From: Pachyseris speciosa
Taxonomy: Eukaryota; Cnidaria; Anthozoa; Scleractinia; Pachyseridae
DNA length: 64,000 bases
Assembly (NCBI GenBank): GCA_016490735.1
Contig: JAEMWC010001429.1
Span: 1-64,000 of the forward strand
Reading direction: 5' to 3'
Shown piece by piece: positions 1-12,000 of the stretch. Numbering within the stretch: the stretch's first letter is position 1; every line of letters starts with the position of its first letter. The position numbers and the translations under genes were made by a program. The notes beneath the pieces were generated by a model. That model was not told the DNA's origin, searched no databases, and saw nothing but the letters and a program-made list of their open reading frames with translations.

Positions 1-245
1 AGGTTATTTATAATAGACGAAAAGCACTATCACGCACGTAGCACCGACCAGGCACATAGCATCGGCCGCCATGTTTAGGTGTTCTCATACATAGGGTAAC
101 TACAGGGTCGTCCATCATCCGCTGACCAGGATGGACAACAGAAATTATTGAACATAAAATCACGCATTGAACAAAAAATCAGTTATTGAATTGAACAAGC
201 GCGCATTGAATACAAATAAAACGCAAACAAATCTTCATTCCAATA

Positions 246-525
246 CATATTTTATTGGGAGTTATTGAATATAAATTTGATTTACAGAATAAAAATGCGA
301 AGCACTGAATATAATTTCGGTTTATTGAACAAAATATCAAGCCACTGAATATAATTTTGGTTTATTGAACAAAATATCGAAACATTGAATATAATTTTGG
401 TTTATTAAATAAGATATCGAAACATTGAATATAATTTGGTTTATTGAATAAAATATTGAAACATTGAATATAATTTTTGGTTTATTGAATAAAATATTGA
501 AACATTGAATACAAAATTGTTCGTA
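246..525. repeat. AT-rich minisatellite left of copy A
   Basis: Roughly 40-bp units alternate the phrases TTTATTGAA, AAAATATCGAAACATTG and AATATAATTTTGG about six times with small changes. Short open frames across it are only translations of the repeat. It ends just before the palindrome that opens duplicated segment A; copy B is also preceded by a minisatellite, but of different sequence. Confidence 0.8.
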
Positions 526-554
526 TTGAATATTGCAACATTCCGGCAACCATA

Positions 555-606
555 GTTAGCTGCAACAATGAATGAAAGTTTTCTTTCATTCATTGTTGCA
601 GCTAAC
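555..606. repeat. Palindrome at left edge of copy A
   Basis: Two 24-bp arms (555-578 and 583-606) are perfect reverse complements around a 4-base centre. The matching palindrome in copy B (47036-47109) has perfect 35-bp arms, so copy A has lost symmetry at its left end. The function is unknown; it may be the end of a small foldback transposon. Confidence 0.85.
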
Positions 607-780
607 CTCATATTATTGCTCAAACGATCTGGAAAGTTTACAAACCGAATGCGGCGATAGACAGTATGCCGGAATATATAACGCAGGGAGCAATAATACG
701 CTCAAGAGCTAATTAGTACGCCGATGAACACGGTGAGAAAAGTAATAAATACTTTTTGAACTGAACTGAAGCTGTGTTAG

Positions 781-3672
781 AAAGTTAGTGGGGGATAATG
801 ATGAATGCGAAATAATGACAATAATATATGACAGAGATCCATAGCTTTTATACAAATCTTTATAACAAAGAATCATGTGATCAGCACGGCGGCGTGTCGA
901 CTGATGAGTTCCTCAAGAATGTAAATACTAAAATGTTAACAGACGAACAGATGGAATATTTGGAGAGAAAAATTGCAATAAACGAATATTTCGAAGCATT
1001 AAAATCCTTTGAGAAAAACAAAACACCAGGGAATGATGGATTGACTGTGGAGTTTTATCTCGGATTCTGGCATCTCGTAGAGAAAACCCTTGTCAATGCC
1101 TTGAATTTCGCTCATGAACAGGGACAACTGTCAAACTCGCAAAAGCAAGCCTGGGAAGGTCAATACTCCACGGAGTTCGAATAATTGAAGATATTCTTGA
1201 ATTTGTATATTTACGCGGACAATTCAGGTATTCTTCTCGCAATCGATTTTGAGAAAGCATTCGACTCTTTGAATCATTCTTTCCTTCTTAAAATCTTGGA
1301 AAAAATTAAACTTCGGAACACAATTTGTGCAATGGATCAGTCAAAACCTTCTACAATGACGTGTCAAGTTGTGTCTTAAACAATGGTTTACCACTGATTT
1401 GTTCAACATTCAATGTGACGTTTAAGGCAGGGCAATCCCTTGTCACCTATATTATTAATTTTGGCAATTGAAGTGCTTGCTTGTAGATATCGAGATGATA
1501 AGGACATTAAAGGTATTTTAATTAATGAGAAGACGTCAAACTGACACATTTTGCCGATGACATGACCTGCTTTCTCAGAGATATTGCCTCATATCATCGT
1601 TTATTGGCAACTCCGCAGCTTTTTTCTTAATTCTCTAACCCCGAGTCAATAATGAAAAAACGGAGATCTTTGCAATCGGCAGACAGATATCATTTGGATC
1701 AAACTAGTATCTTCATAAAGTACGAAAATCAATTAAAATCCTGGGAATTGTGTTTGATTATCATACACCATCAAGGATGAAAGCAAATTTCGACTCTGTC
1801 CTTAAGTCTATCAAGGATATATTTAATATATGGAAGTGGAGAGGGCTTACATTAATAGGAAGAATACAAATTGTTAAATCCCTTATTATACCTAAAGTTT
1901 TAAGTAAACCGGCGCTGATTGCAGTTACAGATGATTTGATTAAAGAGATTATTTTATTTGGAAAGGCAATGATAAAAGACGCCCTGCCAAGGTAGGGTCC
2001 CGTGTCGCTTGTCTGAATTTTAAAATCTCCCGTGTCGGTGTTTAAATCGCTAATTCTCGGCCTTGATGCCACTGTCGGAATTTTGCCGAGAATGATGTCG
2101 CCTGTCAGGATTTCAGTTTCGCTACTTTTTGGGCCATGTCGCTTGTCAGAATTTACCCTGGTAGGGCCTCATGAAATCAAGCGGTCCGCTCTTATCAATG
2201 ACATGGAAGATAGTGGACTTAGGATGCTAGACATCCAATCAATGATTCTGACACAGAGGGTGATGTTACTAAGAAGATTTGTAGATGAAGAAAACAGTAG
2301 TTCCTGGAAGTTAATATTAGATTACTTTCTCTCTCCAGTAGGTGGAAAATTCATTCTTAAGTGTAATTTTGATACCCGAAAGTTACTTGTCTACCTTCCT
2401 GCCTTTTATAAAGAGTGTCGGTACTAAATGCCTCTCCAATACGTACATATGGAGACGGTGTGCATCAAGTTATTTGGAATAACAAGACTATAACTTTTCG
2501 AAAGCTCTCAATCTTTGAAAAACACTTCTTTTCTAAAGGAATTGTTACAATCGGTGACCTCCTTTCTGACGAAGTAGTCTTTCTAAAGGGTGCTAACGTA
2601 TTAAATGCGAATCTCTCTCCATTAGAACGTTTTAGATTAATGAGTATTGTTGATGCAATCCCTGGTGAATGGAGGTAGATCATTAGACAAAATGTACAAC
2701 ATCTCCCTTCACACATCGGTGACATAATTTATTTAAAGATGGAAAACTCTGAGGTAGCTCTGTCAAAGGTCTCATCCAAATTGCTTTACACCGCTTTTAA
2801 AAGTAAAAAACAAGTGCCTCCAACTGCTCAAAAGAAGTTCCAGGAGAAATTTCCGCAACTTCAAACTGATTGGAGCGAGCTATACTCCTACCATTTACAG
2901 TTACAATTGAAACCAAAATTCGGGAATTCCAATATAAAATATTGAATAATATAGTTTTTACAAATGAAAAGATGTTTAGGCTAAAAATGATTGATTCGCC
3001 CTTATGTACCTTTTGCAAACGAAAAATTGAATCTATTTCGACGTGACGAAGACTTTTTAGGAAGCTTTTTCCTCTTGGCTTAGCAACTGTAAAATTAAAA
3101 TTCACCCCTTCACAATCATAGACATTTTGTTTGGAATATGTAATAAAGGAGACGACTTTAATACTTTAAATCATTTGATATTGACAGCTAATTGTATATT
3201 TATAAATGTAAGTTAAATATAACGCATTCTACTTTACGGGTTTACAAGGCCAAGACCAAGGCTGTATATACCAATTGGAGAAAACAATAGCAAGTAGGCG
3301 GAACAAATTAACAAAACGTTTCAACAAATGAGAAAAGCTTTTGGTATATGTAGGCTCGTAGTATGGGTGCCCTCCATCTCCAGCTCTCTATATGTGTCTC
3401 TCCATCGTTTAACCTATTTATATAGTGCATGTAAAAGAGTACTTCGCTTAAAATCTAAAGTAGGGTTAGTGTAGTAATGTTGTAGTGAGTTGTAATTAGT
3501 AGCGTAATTTGTTCCGGTATTATAATTAGTTTAATCTGTTCCATTATTGTATTTTAGTTTGTAGTAGGTGTAATTATATCCCTGTATCCACGTTTTGAAG
3601 TGTAAAAAAATCAATAAAAGTCTTTAAATTACAAAAAAAATAAAATAAAATAAAATAAAAAAACAAAACAAA
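781..3672 (+). mobile_element. Decayed L1/Tx1-type LINE, 5'-truncated (copy A)
   Basis: The plus strand encodes pieces of an L1/Tx1-like reverse transcriptase in several frames. The finger motif KTPGNDGLTVEFY lies near 1015-1065, motif A (FEKAFDSLNH) near 1245-1280, motif C (FADDM) near 1550, and Tx1-like C-terminal blocks such as KRSALINDMEDSGLRMLDIQ (2170-2230) and FFSKGIVTIGDLLSD (2525-2570) follow. Many frameshifts and stops show that it is dead. The 3' end has an AATAAA signal near 3611 and an A-rich tail to about 3672. The endonuclease half is absent, so it is 5'-truncated. The same fragment lies in copy B, so insertion predates the duplication. Confidence 0.85.
1993..2165. repeat. Short repeat-built insertion inside the Tx1 LINE
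   Basis: About 170 bp interrupts the LINE reading between the GKAMIKD-like and KRSALIND-like blocks. It contains several diverged direct units of TGTCGCTTGTCAGAATTT and related CCCGTGTCGG phrases. It is flanked by short GGTAGGG-type repeats (near 1990 and 2158) that could be a target duplication. The same insert is present in copy B (49475-49660), so it is older than the segmental duplication. Confidence 0.6.
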
Positions 3673-4690
3673 ACAATTAATGAAAGGATCGTAAATTTCG
3701 GAACTATAGAATTCGAAAAGCTCAAACACTACTTATTCTTCGCATTAAATTTCTTGCAGCATCGGTTTTATTTGAACTTAATAAAATGGGACCATTCTAA
3801 TGAAACAAGTTTGCCGTGCCTACTTACATCGCGCTACGCTTCATTCTTATAAAAGAGGAATATATTCTGACGTAACGAGTGAAAATAAACCGATTGATGT
3901 AAAAATTCTTAACTTTCGTTACATCTTTGCTGCGAAAAGAGCTTTGCTACGAAAAGAGTGCAAATTTCCATGTCCTGCTCAGGTGCGTTGAAAGATAATT
4001 CAATTTATAGTCAATAGACTTTATAGTTTAATAATAGCGTTAGACGAAAATACTATTAACTGATGCGGTTCTCATGGCACGATCGTTCATGCGTACAGTC
4101 GATTGACAAAAAATATAACAGCTCACTGTTTTTTATCACTTTCGCGACGTTCGACATTGTTGTTAGTGATCTTTGTCTTTGCGCACTAAAAAGAAGAGCC
4201 AAATATATTTCTTAATTTTTTTCGGAATAGATTTCTTTTTAAAAATTAATGAAATATTTATTGTCGTTATGACGCCATTGTCAAGAGTAATTAATTTTTG
4301 CATGTCTTTGGTTTTCCAAATCTCTTTCGTTCAGATTTAATTTGTTTGTATCAACTTTTTTTTATGAATAGTGTTCATTTTTATGTATCTTATGAAGATG
4401 ATAGTCAATGACATTTTGCGAGCACCTCTTTAAATTATCAATTCAGTATCGTGTGGAATTTTAGGCCCGTCTCAAACGTCGTGCTACTGCCATGTCGAAC
4501 TCAATTCATTTTGCCGGATTTGCTTCGTACCACGGCTAAACCGTCCAACTTCCAATCCACAAAATTAGCTCCTGACAGAAAATATGAAGATACTGGGTTT
4601 TAAACAACAGTGCTCCTGATTAATCACCCGAAGTAGAAACGAATTGATAGCTAATTTCTTTTTTCTTTAGTGTGATTTTATTTGCATATA
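3673..4690. other. AT-rich spacer without recognisable gene
   Basis: No long open frame, RNA gene or repeat family is recognised here. The stretch is absent from copy B, where sequence jumps from the LINE 3' region (50515) to the equivalent of 5030, so it was probably deleted from B. Confidence 0.5.
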
Positions 4691-5460
4691 CTGTTGACTG
4701 TTGGCTCCTCCACTATTACAACAAATTGATGCTAAATTGTAGGCAGTAATTACTAGATTTCAAATTGATATAACATTTAAGTGTACAAAAAATGGATATC
4801 ATTATCGCCTTTTTTCGCACCCAGATTTTGGGTGGTCACGTGATCAGGTCCAACCAGGGTCTCTCTCTCTCGGCGACAAGGGAGGAAAGGAGAGAGCCTG
4901 GGTTCGAGGTTGGGCGCAGTAATTTTGGATTTGATGACGTGTAATGGCTGCCCTATTGCAACCTCGAACCCAGGCTCTCTCTCTTTCCCTCCCATGTCGT
5001 CGAGAGAGAGACCCTGGTTGGACCTGATCACGTGACCACCCAAAATCTGGGTGGTAAAAAATTTGTTGGTAGCGAGGGGTGGCAAAGTCGAGAAACTGTT
5101 ACTGTGACAATTGACCCACCCTCCCTGCGGGATTGCTGTTTTACTAGTCACGTGATCAGGTCCAACCAGGGTCTCTCTCTCGACGACCAGGGAGGAAAAA
5201 AGAGAGAGCCTGGGTTCGAGGTTGGCCCTATTGTTTAACACAAAGGATTTTCGCTTCATTTGCTTCCTGACAATAGCTGCAACCATTACACGTCATCAAC
5301 TCTAAAACGGCCGTTCCCGGGAAATTTGAAAGCGGAAATAGGCGACATTGATATCGATTTTTTTGTACACTTAAATGTTATATCTATATTTCAAAACAAC
5401 ATTTGGAAGCTAGTAATTATTTCCAACAATTTAGCGTGAAGACTGGAGGATCCCTTTAAG
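4690..5460. mobile_element. Foldback (long-inverted-repeat) transposon
   Basis: The outer parts around 4725-4810 and 5355-5440 are reverse complements, including AACATTTAAGTGTACAAAAA on the left and its complement on the right. Inside, a 75-bp module (CACGTGATCAGGTCCAACC, then GA-rich, then CCTGGGTTCGAGGTTGG) occurs three times: plus at 4838, minus at 4960 and plus at 5149. The open frames in both strands here follow this symmetry and are not genes. The right end in both copies reads GGATCCCTTTAA; a TTAA-type target would suggest a piggyBac-like origin, but the left end is too eroded to confirm this. Confidence 0.7.
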
Positions 5461-5830
5461 AACCTCTGGCTGTTTTTGATCAGTTTTGATCGGTTGCCAG
5501 TAACAAATTGCGCTATTTAACAGTTGTCAGTTAAATTTTAAGCCGTGTGTCAATTGTCAGTAAACCAGCCCATCTAGACCCTTTATAAATCGTGACTTCA
5601 TACGCTGTATCTAACCAGTATCTGACGGATATTAACAATTTACCGGGAGGATAGCAAGGCTACAGGGGACAAACAGGTAGGTAACAAGAGAGATATCGGT
5701 GACATGGATCAGAGCACGGGATCAGAGCACGAATTATATCCCATTACAACATATCTGGTAAATTCGTGTAGTCAAATTCAACAGACCATTTTACAGTTCT
5801 TTGCGCAGTACCCTGGCCTTTGATTGAATG

Positions 5831-5985
5831 CGAGGCTAGAGGTGACCTTGTTTTGATACAAACCTACTTGCTTTTCTTATTGAAATTATACAGATTAAAC
5901 ACTAGTTAGCATAAGAAAAACATGATTTACATAAGAAAAGTAGGTAGGTTTGTATCAAAACTAGGTCACCCCCAACCTCGCTTTC
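5831..5985. repeat. Short inverted repeat
   Basis: The phrase GAGGCTAGAGGTGACC, then TTTTGATACAAACCTACTTG, at 5831-5880 is matched in reverse at 5935-5985. Copy B keeps only the left arm, so the right arm was deleted there or added in A. Confidence 0.65.
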
Positions 5986-6107
5986 ACCGACAACTGTAAA
6001 ATGGTCTATTGCACGAGCGTGCTTCATATTCCTATTGTGCACGCTGATGACGTAGCAGAGGGAATTTCTCTTTATACAATATTTAAACTACCACTTTGAA
6101 AATGTTA

Positions 6108-6293
6108 TAAACCAATTGGTTCATGCGCCAGCTGTGCGTTAATGGAGATATGAAGTTTGGAGAGCACTCTAGAAGCTAGAGTTGCTCTAGGTTACGCCTC
6201 GAGCAACTCTTACGCATCTTTCGTGCTCTCCAAACTTCCCGCGTGCTTCATATCTCCATGAACGCACGCTGACGCATGAACCAATTGTTAATT
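6108..6293. repeat. Foldback element around AACCAATTGG ends
   Basis: The left arm (6110-6167) contains GGTTCATGCGCCAGC and GGAGATATGAAG, and the right arm (6228-6292) is its reverse complement. A smaller hairpin (CTAGAAGCTAG) lies at the centre. It is present in both duplicated copies, so it predates the duplication. Confidence 0.7.
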
Positions 6294-6695
6294 TATAAAC
6301 AAAACCCAGTACCGGAACGTACCGCAAAACGAATATTTCTTGAGTTCCGCATGTCGGTAAAACAGGTTGATAAAAGCGCCAAGATTTAAGCTCAAGAATG
6401 CCTTTCAAAGAGTGATTTCGTGATTAGTGCATGTACAGCCACAACTCGATGTAAACAGACCATCAAAGCTGAACTGAAAACGGCTTTTCAACACATTTTT
6501 TATATTCGAAAAGAGGAATTGTTGCGTTGAGCTTTGTGCAGTTGTTACAATGTTTTCAAGATATCTGGCTTTTGTTCGAGGGGAATTTAAAGTTTTTTCT
6601 GTACACGAGGAAACGATACGAAAATTACACGTACACTTTTATCACCCATTCACTTCCTTTAGCAAAAAATAATGACTGATCAATTAAATCACTGA

Positions 6696-6992
6696 TTCCC
6701 TGCTAGCAGAGGCCTCTTTTCCTTGTATTCAGCTTGCGGAAGAAAAGAGACCTCTGCTATGGGTCAAAACGGTCTGTGTTGAGCATGCGTTGCGGTTTCT
6801 TAGCGATCGAACGATCATGTGATGTTTTTAGCGAGTCACAGTTCGGCAAACAATACAAGGAGCACGCGTGTTAAAACCTCCGTCCACGACCTCGGACGGC
6901 GGCTTGCTCAAAGACCGTTTCGGCCCATGGCAGAGGTCTCTTTTCTCCCGCACACTGAATACAAAGAAAAGAGGCCTCTGCTAGCAGGGAAC
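6696..6992. mobile_element. Mutator-like MITE, copy A
   Basis: The ends are inverted repeats starting TTCCCTGCTAGCAGAGGCCT, with internal complementary blocks (AAAGAGACCTCTGC and its mate). In copy B the same element (53719-54014) is flanked by an exact 9-bp duplication, CATCATTGA. Here the right copy is intact and the left has mutated to AATCACTGA. Nine-base duplications are typical of Mutator-like elements. Confidence 0.75.
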
Positions 6993-7142
6993 ATCATTGA
7001 GTAATCAATTGGTAATAAACTGCTATATTCAATAAGATATCATGCTTGTTTTAACAAACTAAAAAAGCGCTACTCGCTTTTTCAAGTTCATTTGATCTCT
7101 AGTTTCTCACACTGAGCTGCACTCACGAGTGTAGGAAAACGA

Positions 7143-7900
7143 AGACCGATGTAAGTAATTAAGTAAGTAACTTTATTCATGTGTCAGTCGTTCTAGCTTT
7201 CGCTAATTGGTGACACAATTTAAAAGTTAAAAACTAAAATACATCTATATACAAATTACGATTTCAAAAAAATGACTAACATTCCTATAGAATTTGCGAA
7301 TGAAATCTAGAGAAAAGTCTATTCACATCCTAAGAACATAAATATATTGTCAGCTTGTGCATAAATTACAATTCTTGCATCCTTCATTTTCGATCAACAT
7401 CGCCAAGTCCTTCTTCCTTTTTTGTCGTTTAAAAGAGTTTAAACTGCTCAAGGTACGCTCCTCCTTTGTCAGCTTATACCACAACATAGGCCCTAAATAT
7501 TTCAAAGAACGCTTCCCATACATAAAAGTATTAAAACGTGGTACAATAAAATCAGCGTTCCTTAAGTTATAGCGCTTTTCCGTTTCTTTGCTGTACATTT
7601 AAAAGGTCCAGAAAGTGCTCTGGTAGAAGTTTATATTTGGCCTTGAACATCAAAATCGCTATGTCCTGTAACCTTCGGTTATACAGGGTTGGCAAGTTAG
7701 CCTGCGTAAGTAAATTCTCATATGAGTCTGATTTCCTATTAAATACCATTCGTAGAGCTCTCTCCTGTAGCCTTTCCAGTTTACGCCTATCTGATGCTTT
7801 ACAGAAATGCCAGGCAGTGCTGCAGTACGTGAGATGACGTAAAATAGCTGCCTTAAATAGTTGTAATTTGGCATGAGTATGGTCTAGCCAATCAAAACAG
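7143..7900 (-). mobile_element. CR1/L2-type LINE 3' end (copy A), 5'-truncated
   Basis: The minus strand encodes the C-terminal end of a LINE reverse transcriptase protein. Blocks are FKAAILRHLTYCSTAWHFCK, then RKLERLQERALRMVF, LPTLYNRRLQDIAILMFK, YNLRNADFIVPRFNT and YGKRSLKYLGPMLW, ending near 7350 with a C-x-N-C-x-L-C tail. The untranslated end runs to a (TTAC)n-type tail at 7143-7180, as in L2-like elements. A frameshift lies near 7590. A homologous copy lies at 54180-54900. The element ends about 400 bases upstream of the MGAT4-like gene. Confidence 0.85.
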
Positions 7901-8318
7901 ACGCAACAGCACAGTAAGCCCGCCAAGTACGGGAAAATTCGCGCTTGCAGTCGGTTTTGGTTTTGCTTCTTATTGGCTGGGAAATAATTAGATAGCAAAC
8001 TACCTCTGTAAAAAATAAATGGTCCAACGGTGATAGCCTGTGGTCGAGCAATGCCGCGCAAGCGATTGTGCCGGGATTCTTTATGGGGATACGAACTACG
8101 AAAATGCCAAAATACGTGAGTTGCTATTTTTCCTTATTTTACAGAACTCGAAAAGAGCAAAGTCTTTCGCCGTGTTTATTTACCAGTATACCTCCTTGTC
8201 TCCCCAATTAATCCCACAACCGCTTGCGCGACCACTCTTGATTTCATCTTCCCCCAAAGTGAGCTGAAAAGTTTCTTTTAATTTAGGGGTCGTACACAGA
8301 AGGCCAAAGAGGCGTGGT
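7901..8318 (+). promoter_or_regulatory. Presumed promoter and 5' untranslated region of the MGAT4-like gene
   Basis: This stretch links the LINE end to the first ATG of the MGAT4-like gene and is conserved in copy B (54900-55331). Part of it (7910-7990, including GCGCTTGCAG and GGTTTTGGTTTTGCTTC) resembles the inside of the MITE at 38808-39118. No clear TATA box or transcription start can be fixed. Confidence 0.35.
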
Positions 8319-8628
8319 ATGGCTTCAAGAAAGTTTATTCAAAACAAGTGTTGTCGTGCAGTATTCGCAGCAGCATTGGTGGTAGGGGCGTTTGTTGCTT
8401 TCTTGACAGTTCAGCTTCAACCAAGCAAGTATGGAACGGCAGACTCTACTTTTGCAGAGATTCAAACTGAAATGTCAGGTAGACTGAATCTGCTTAAAGG
8501 CAAGAACTTTGATGTAAGGTTTAATTCAAGGCACGGAGACCAGTCACGTAATCAAAAAATGAAAATTCATAAAACAGAGTGTGCTAGCGGTCGCCTGCGG
8601 GGGGTGTTTGGTCGCTTACAAAAAGGCG
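8319..8628 (+). CDS. MGAT4-like: MGAT4-like exon 1 (cytosolic tail, membrane anchor, stem)
   Basis: The exon opens with ATG in GTATGGCTTC context and encodes MASRKFIQNKCCRAVF, then a hydrophobic run (AAALVVGAFVAFLTVQL) and a polar stem. The donor gtaagata at 8629 leaves one base, which pairs with the two-base start of exon 2. The paralogous exon in copy B is 305 instead of 310 bases and is out of phase. Confidence 0.85.
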
Positions 8629-9034
8629 GTAAGATAGGTTGGACTGTATTTTGCGTTTGATGAAACTTATCATTGAAAGCCTAGCCTCCCTGTGCTTAAT
8701 TGTGGCCACAGTCTGCGCCCAGAATACCACATGTTTTCCCGATATTTTTGACGTCAACATGAAGAAGAATTAAGTTTGTATTTTTTTGAAAATTATTTGG
8801 GCGAAAGAATGTGCATCTCAAAGTTAGACTGGCTATTGCTGGTTGCAAAACGAGGAAGTAAGTTTTCCATTTTTTTGTCGCAATTTTTCCTTTTCCGTAT
8901 AAAAGGGTGACGCTTAAACATGCAGTTTTTCAGTGATGACAAATTGATAAAGAGAGTAAAATGTGAGCGCATTTGATCATTACGCCATGGAAAACGCGCT
9001 ATACTGAATTCATGACTGTCATTGTAATTATCGA

Positions 9035-9074
<40 letters not shown>

Positions 9075-12000
9075 AACTTTATTAATGTGTCGAAATCGCT
9101 AGCATACAATGTATACTAATTGGGGACACCTAGCTAAAAATTAATTATCAAGTAAATAAAATAGAAATATATGTACATATGTATGCTTGAATAAACGGTG
9201 AGTCATGCATTAAAATCAATTATGAAATATATTTACATGTGTATATATTGAATAGGTAATGAGTCATGCATTATCTGAAGATCAGTTGTTAGTCGTTGCA
9301 TAAAAAAACAGTCTTTGCAAGTATAATCCAGCAGGCGTGTAAAATTAACCTTTTTAACGCGTTTTTTAAAAGTGTCTAATGATTCAGACGATCAGATAGA
9401 TTTATCAAGTTTGGACCAAATGACAGGGCCTAGATAAGTCAGGCTGTGTTTGCCATAAGCAACAGTCCGAAATCTCGGTATGACGAAATCAGAGTTTCTA
9501 AGATGATACTGAGAATTAGTAGCAACAAATAAGTCAGCAATGTAAGGAGGGGCCAGACCATATTTGACTTTATACATTATGGTTGCAATAGCTTGGAGTC
9601 TTCGCGTATAAAGTGTTGGTAGTCTCGCTCTTTGCAAGAGTTCCTCATACGTCCATTTATTGTCACAATAAACAGCGCGTAATGCTCGTTCTTGAATTCG
9701 TTCTAGTTTTCTGGTATCAGAAGAACGACAAAAATGCCAGACAGTATGTGAGATAAGGTAGTATTGCAAATTTGACAATGTGTAATTTAGCTGATGTCGG
9801 AATAAGGTTACGTAATCTCAGGAGAACACCCGTTTGACAGGAGGCTTTTCTACAAACATTGCTCACATGAATCGAAAATAATAGTTGATCGTCTTAAGTA
9901 ACTCCTAAGAGCATGTCTCCGATTTCTGATCAATTACGATGTCATTAATAACGATGTGTAGATCCTTGTGACAATTCCTCAGACCCAGACTCATCACCTG
10001 ATACTTTGAAAAATTTCCTTGTAAAAGATTGTTGTTGTACCACTTAGAGATGTTGTTTCCTTCCTCAGTTAAAATGTTTTCCGCCTCGTTAGTTGTCTTC
10101 GCCACTGAGAACAGTTGGTGGTCATCAGTATACATAAATAACCTGTTTTCGTCAGTGGAGAGGTGTAGATCGTTTTGGAAAACATTCCAAAGAAGAGGCC
10201 CGAAGCTTGATCCCTGGGGACAACCTCTCGTCGTCGCGTACCAACCGCTTGTTGCTTCTTGACTAATCCTAACCTGTTTTTCCTATCTGTGAAATATGAT
10301 CGCATAAGGGCTAGTGAGTTGTTAGAGAAACCGTATGCTCTCAGTTTGTTTATCATTAGGGGAGGGTACAGCGAATCAAATGCCTTTGACATATCAGTGG
10401 ACAAGACTCCAAACATTCCTGTTGTCAACAGCCTTTTTCCATCTTTCCACCAATCCAATGAGGGAGGTCTCACAGCTCTGATCCTTTCGATATGCAGTCA
10501 ATTTGTTGCCTAACATTGGATCTATAAATGATGCCAGCTGTTTGCTCAATAACTGCTCAAAGACTTTCCCTATCACTGTTAATACTGTAACAGGTCTATA
10601 GTTCTTAATGTCTTGTTTGTTATCTTTCTTAAACACGGGTACCCAGTCACCTTTCTTCCATTGCAGTGGCCAATCACAGGATTCGATGCAACGGTTATAT
10701 AAGTCAGCGAGGGGATAAGAAAGCTCCCTACTTGCTAGCTTTAAGATCTTGGATGGTATTTGGTCGTGACCTGTGCTCTTGGTATAATCCAAGTTAGATA
10801 GCACAACCGCAATTTCATTCGGCTCAAGCATATGGAATTTAAATTGTGAGGAGTCACCAGGAGGTCCACGATTACAGCTTTGCGTTATCATGTGTACACT
10901 CTCATGATGGTACAGTTGGTCCTCGGACATACCTAATAAACGAGTGTCACCGATGTCGTTAGCCACTGATGAGAAATATTTGGCAAAGTGCTCCGCAATC
11001 TTGCGTTGATCCCGTTCAATGACACCTTCGATATCTTTGTTAAGTAGGACGTTTTCGCACTTTTTCGACTTTGAGTGAAGAAAAGGCTTAAAAACACTGT
11101 AGAAATTCCTAGGATTCGTTTTCAGATCGTCAGCTTTTTTGTTCCAGTACTCTTTGATTGCTCTCCGCCGGAGTCTTGTAGCAGTATTCCTCCACGTTTT
11201 CATTAGTTCTCGGTTCTCCTCGGTAGGGTTTCTTGCATATCGTTTCGCATACCTCCTCTTTTCCTAATTGCCTTTTTCCATTCTAGCGTCATGTACGGTA
11301 CGTCTACTGCACGGACTCTCGTCTTTTTCAGCGGAATATGATCATTAATGATGCTAGTGAGAAGAGTGTGCCAATAGGAATGTTGGTCGTCTATTGAATC
11401 GAAGATGCTGCTTACATGCCAAGGAGCCATGTCTAAATCCATTTGTAATTACTCGGGCTGCCCGCGCGTCTCGCGCGGCGCCCGGGTCTAAGATTACCGA
11501 CGGTTCTTCTTTTTCGTCGTCGAGTATCATCCACAAAGTGCACTTCCGGCGTTTCTGCGCAAGCGCTAACTATTTTTAACAGAGTGATGCCTGTTGTCAC
11601 GTATCGGAAAATGTCGATTCACCTTGTGTCTTTTGAAGTCTGAACAAACAATATGTTAAGAGAAGTGTCTATGCGAATGTTTGCAAGTTCAACGGCGAGA
11701 AGAAAGCTTTTAACATGAGTAAACTTAACTCCAGATGGACTGCTGTGTTTCCTCGTGAGTAGTCTCTAATTTTGGCGATGGATTGTGGGGCGGGCGAAAG
11801 ACACGTGCGCGCGCGAAGTTGCGAGGAGACGCGACGCGTGGGGAGCGCCAAAAATTAGAGACTACAGACAAAGGGAGTTTGACCTTTCACGGCCGAGTGA
11901 TTCGGAAGTGTAAATCTCATATCAACAGCAAGAATGATGCCTGTTGTCACGTATCGGAAAACGTCGATTCACCTTGTGTCTTTGAAGTCTGAACAACTAA

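Noticed and set aside
903..935. Hammerhead core in the Tx1-type LINE (CTGATGAG)
   Set aside because: No stem II hairpin and no GAAA at the right distance. The sequence is coding.
4777..5286. 169-residue minus-strand ORF
   Set aside because: It spans the foldback arms, and its sequence repeats itself in line with the tripled module.
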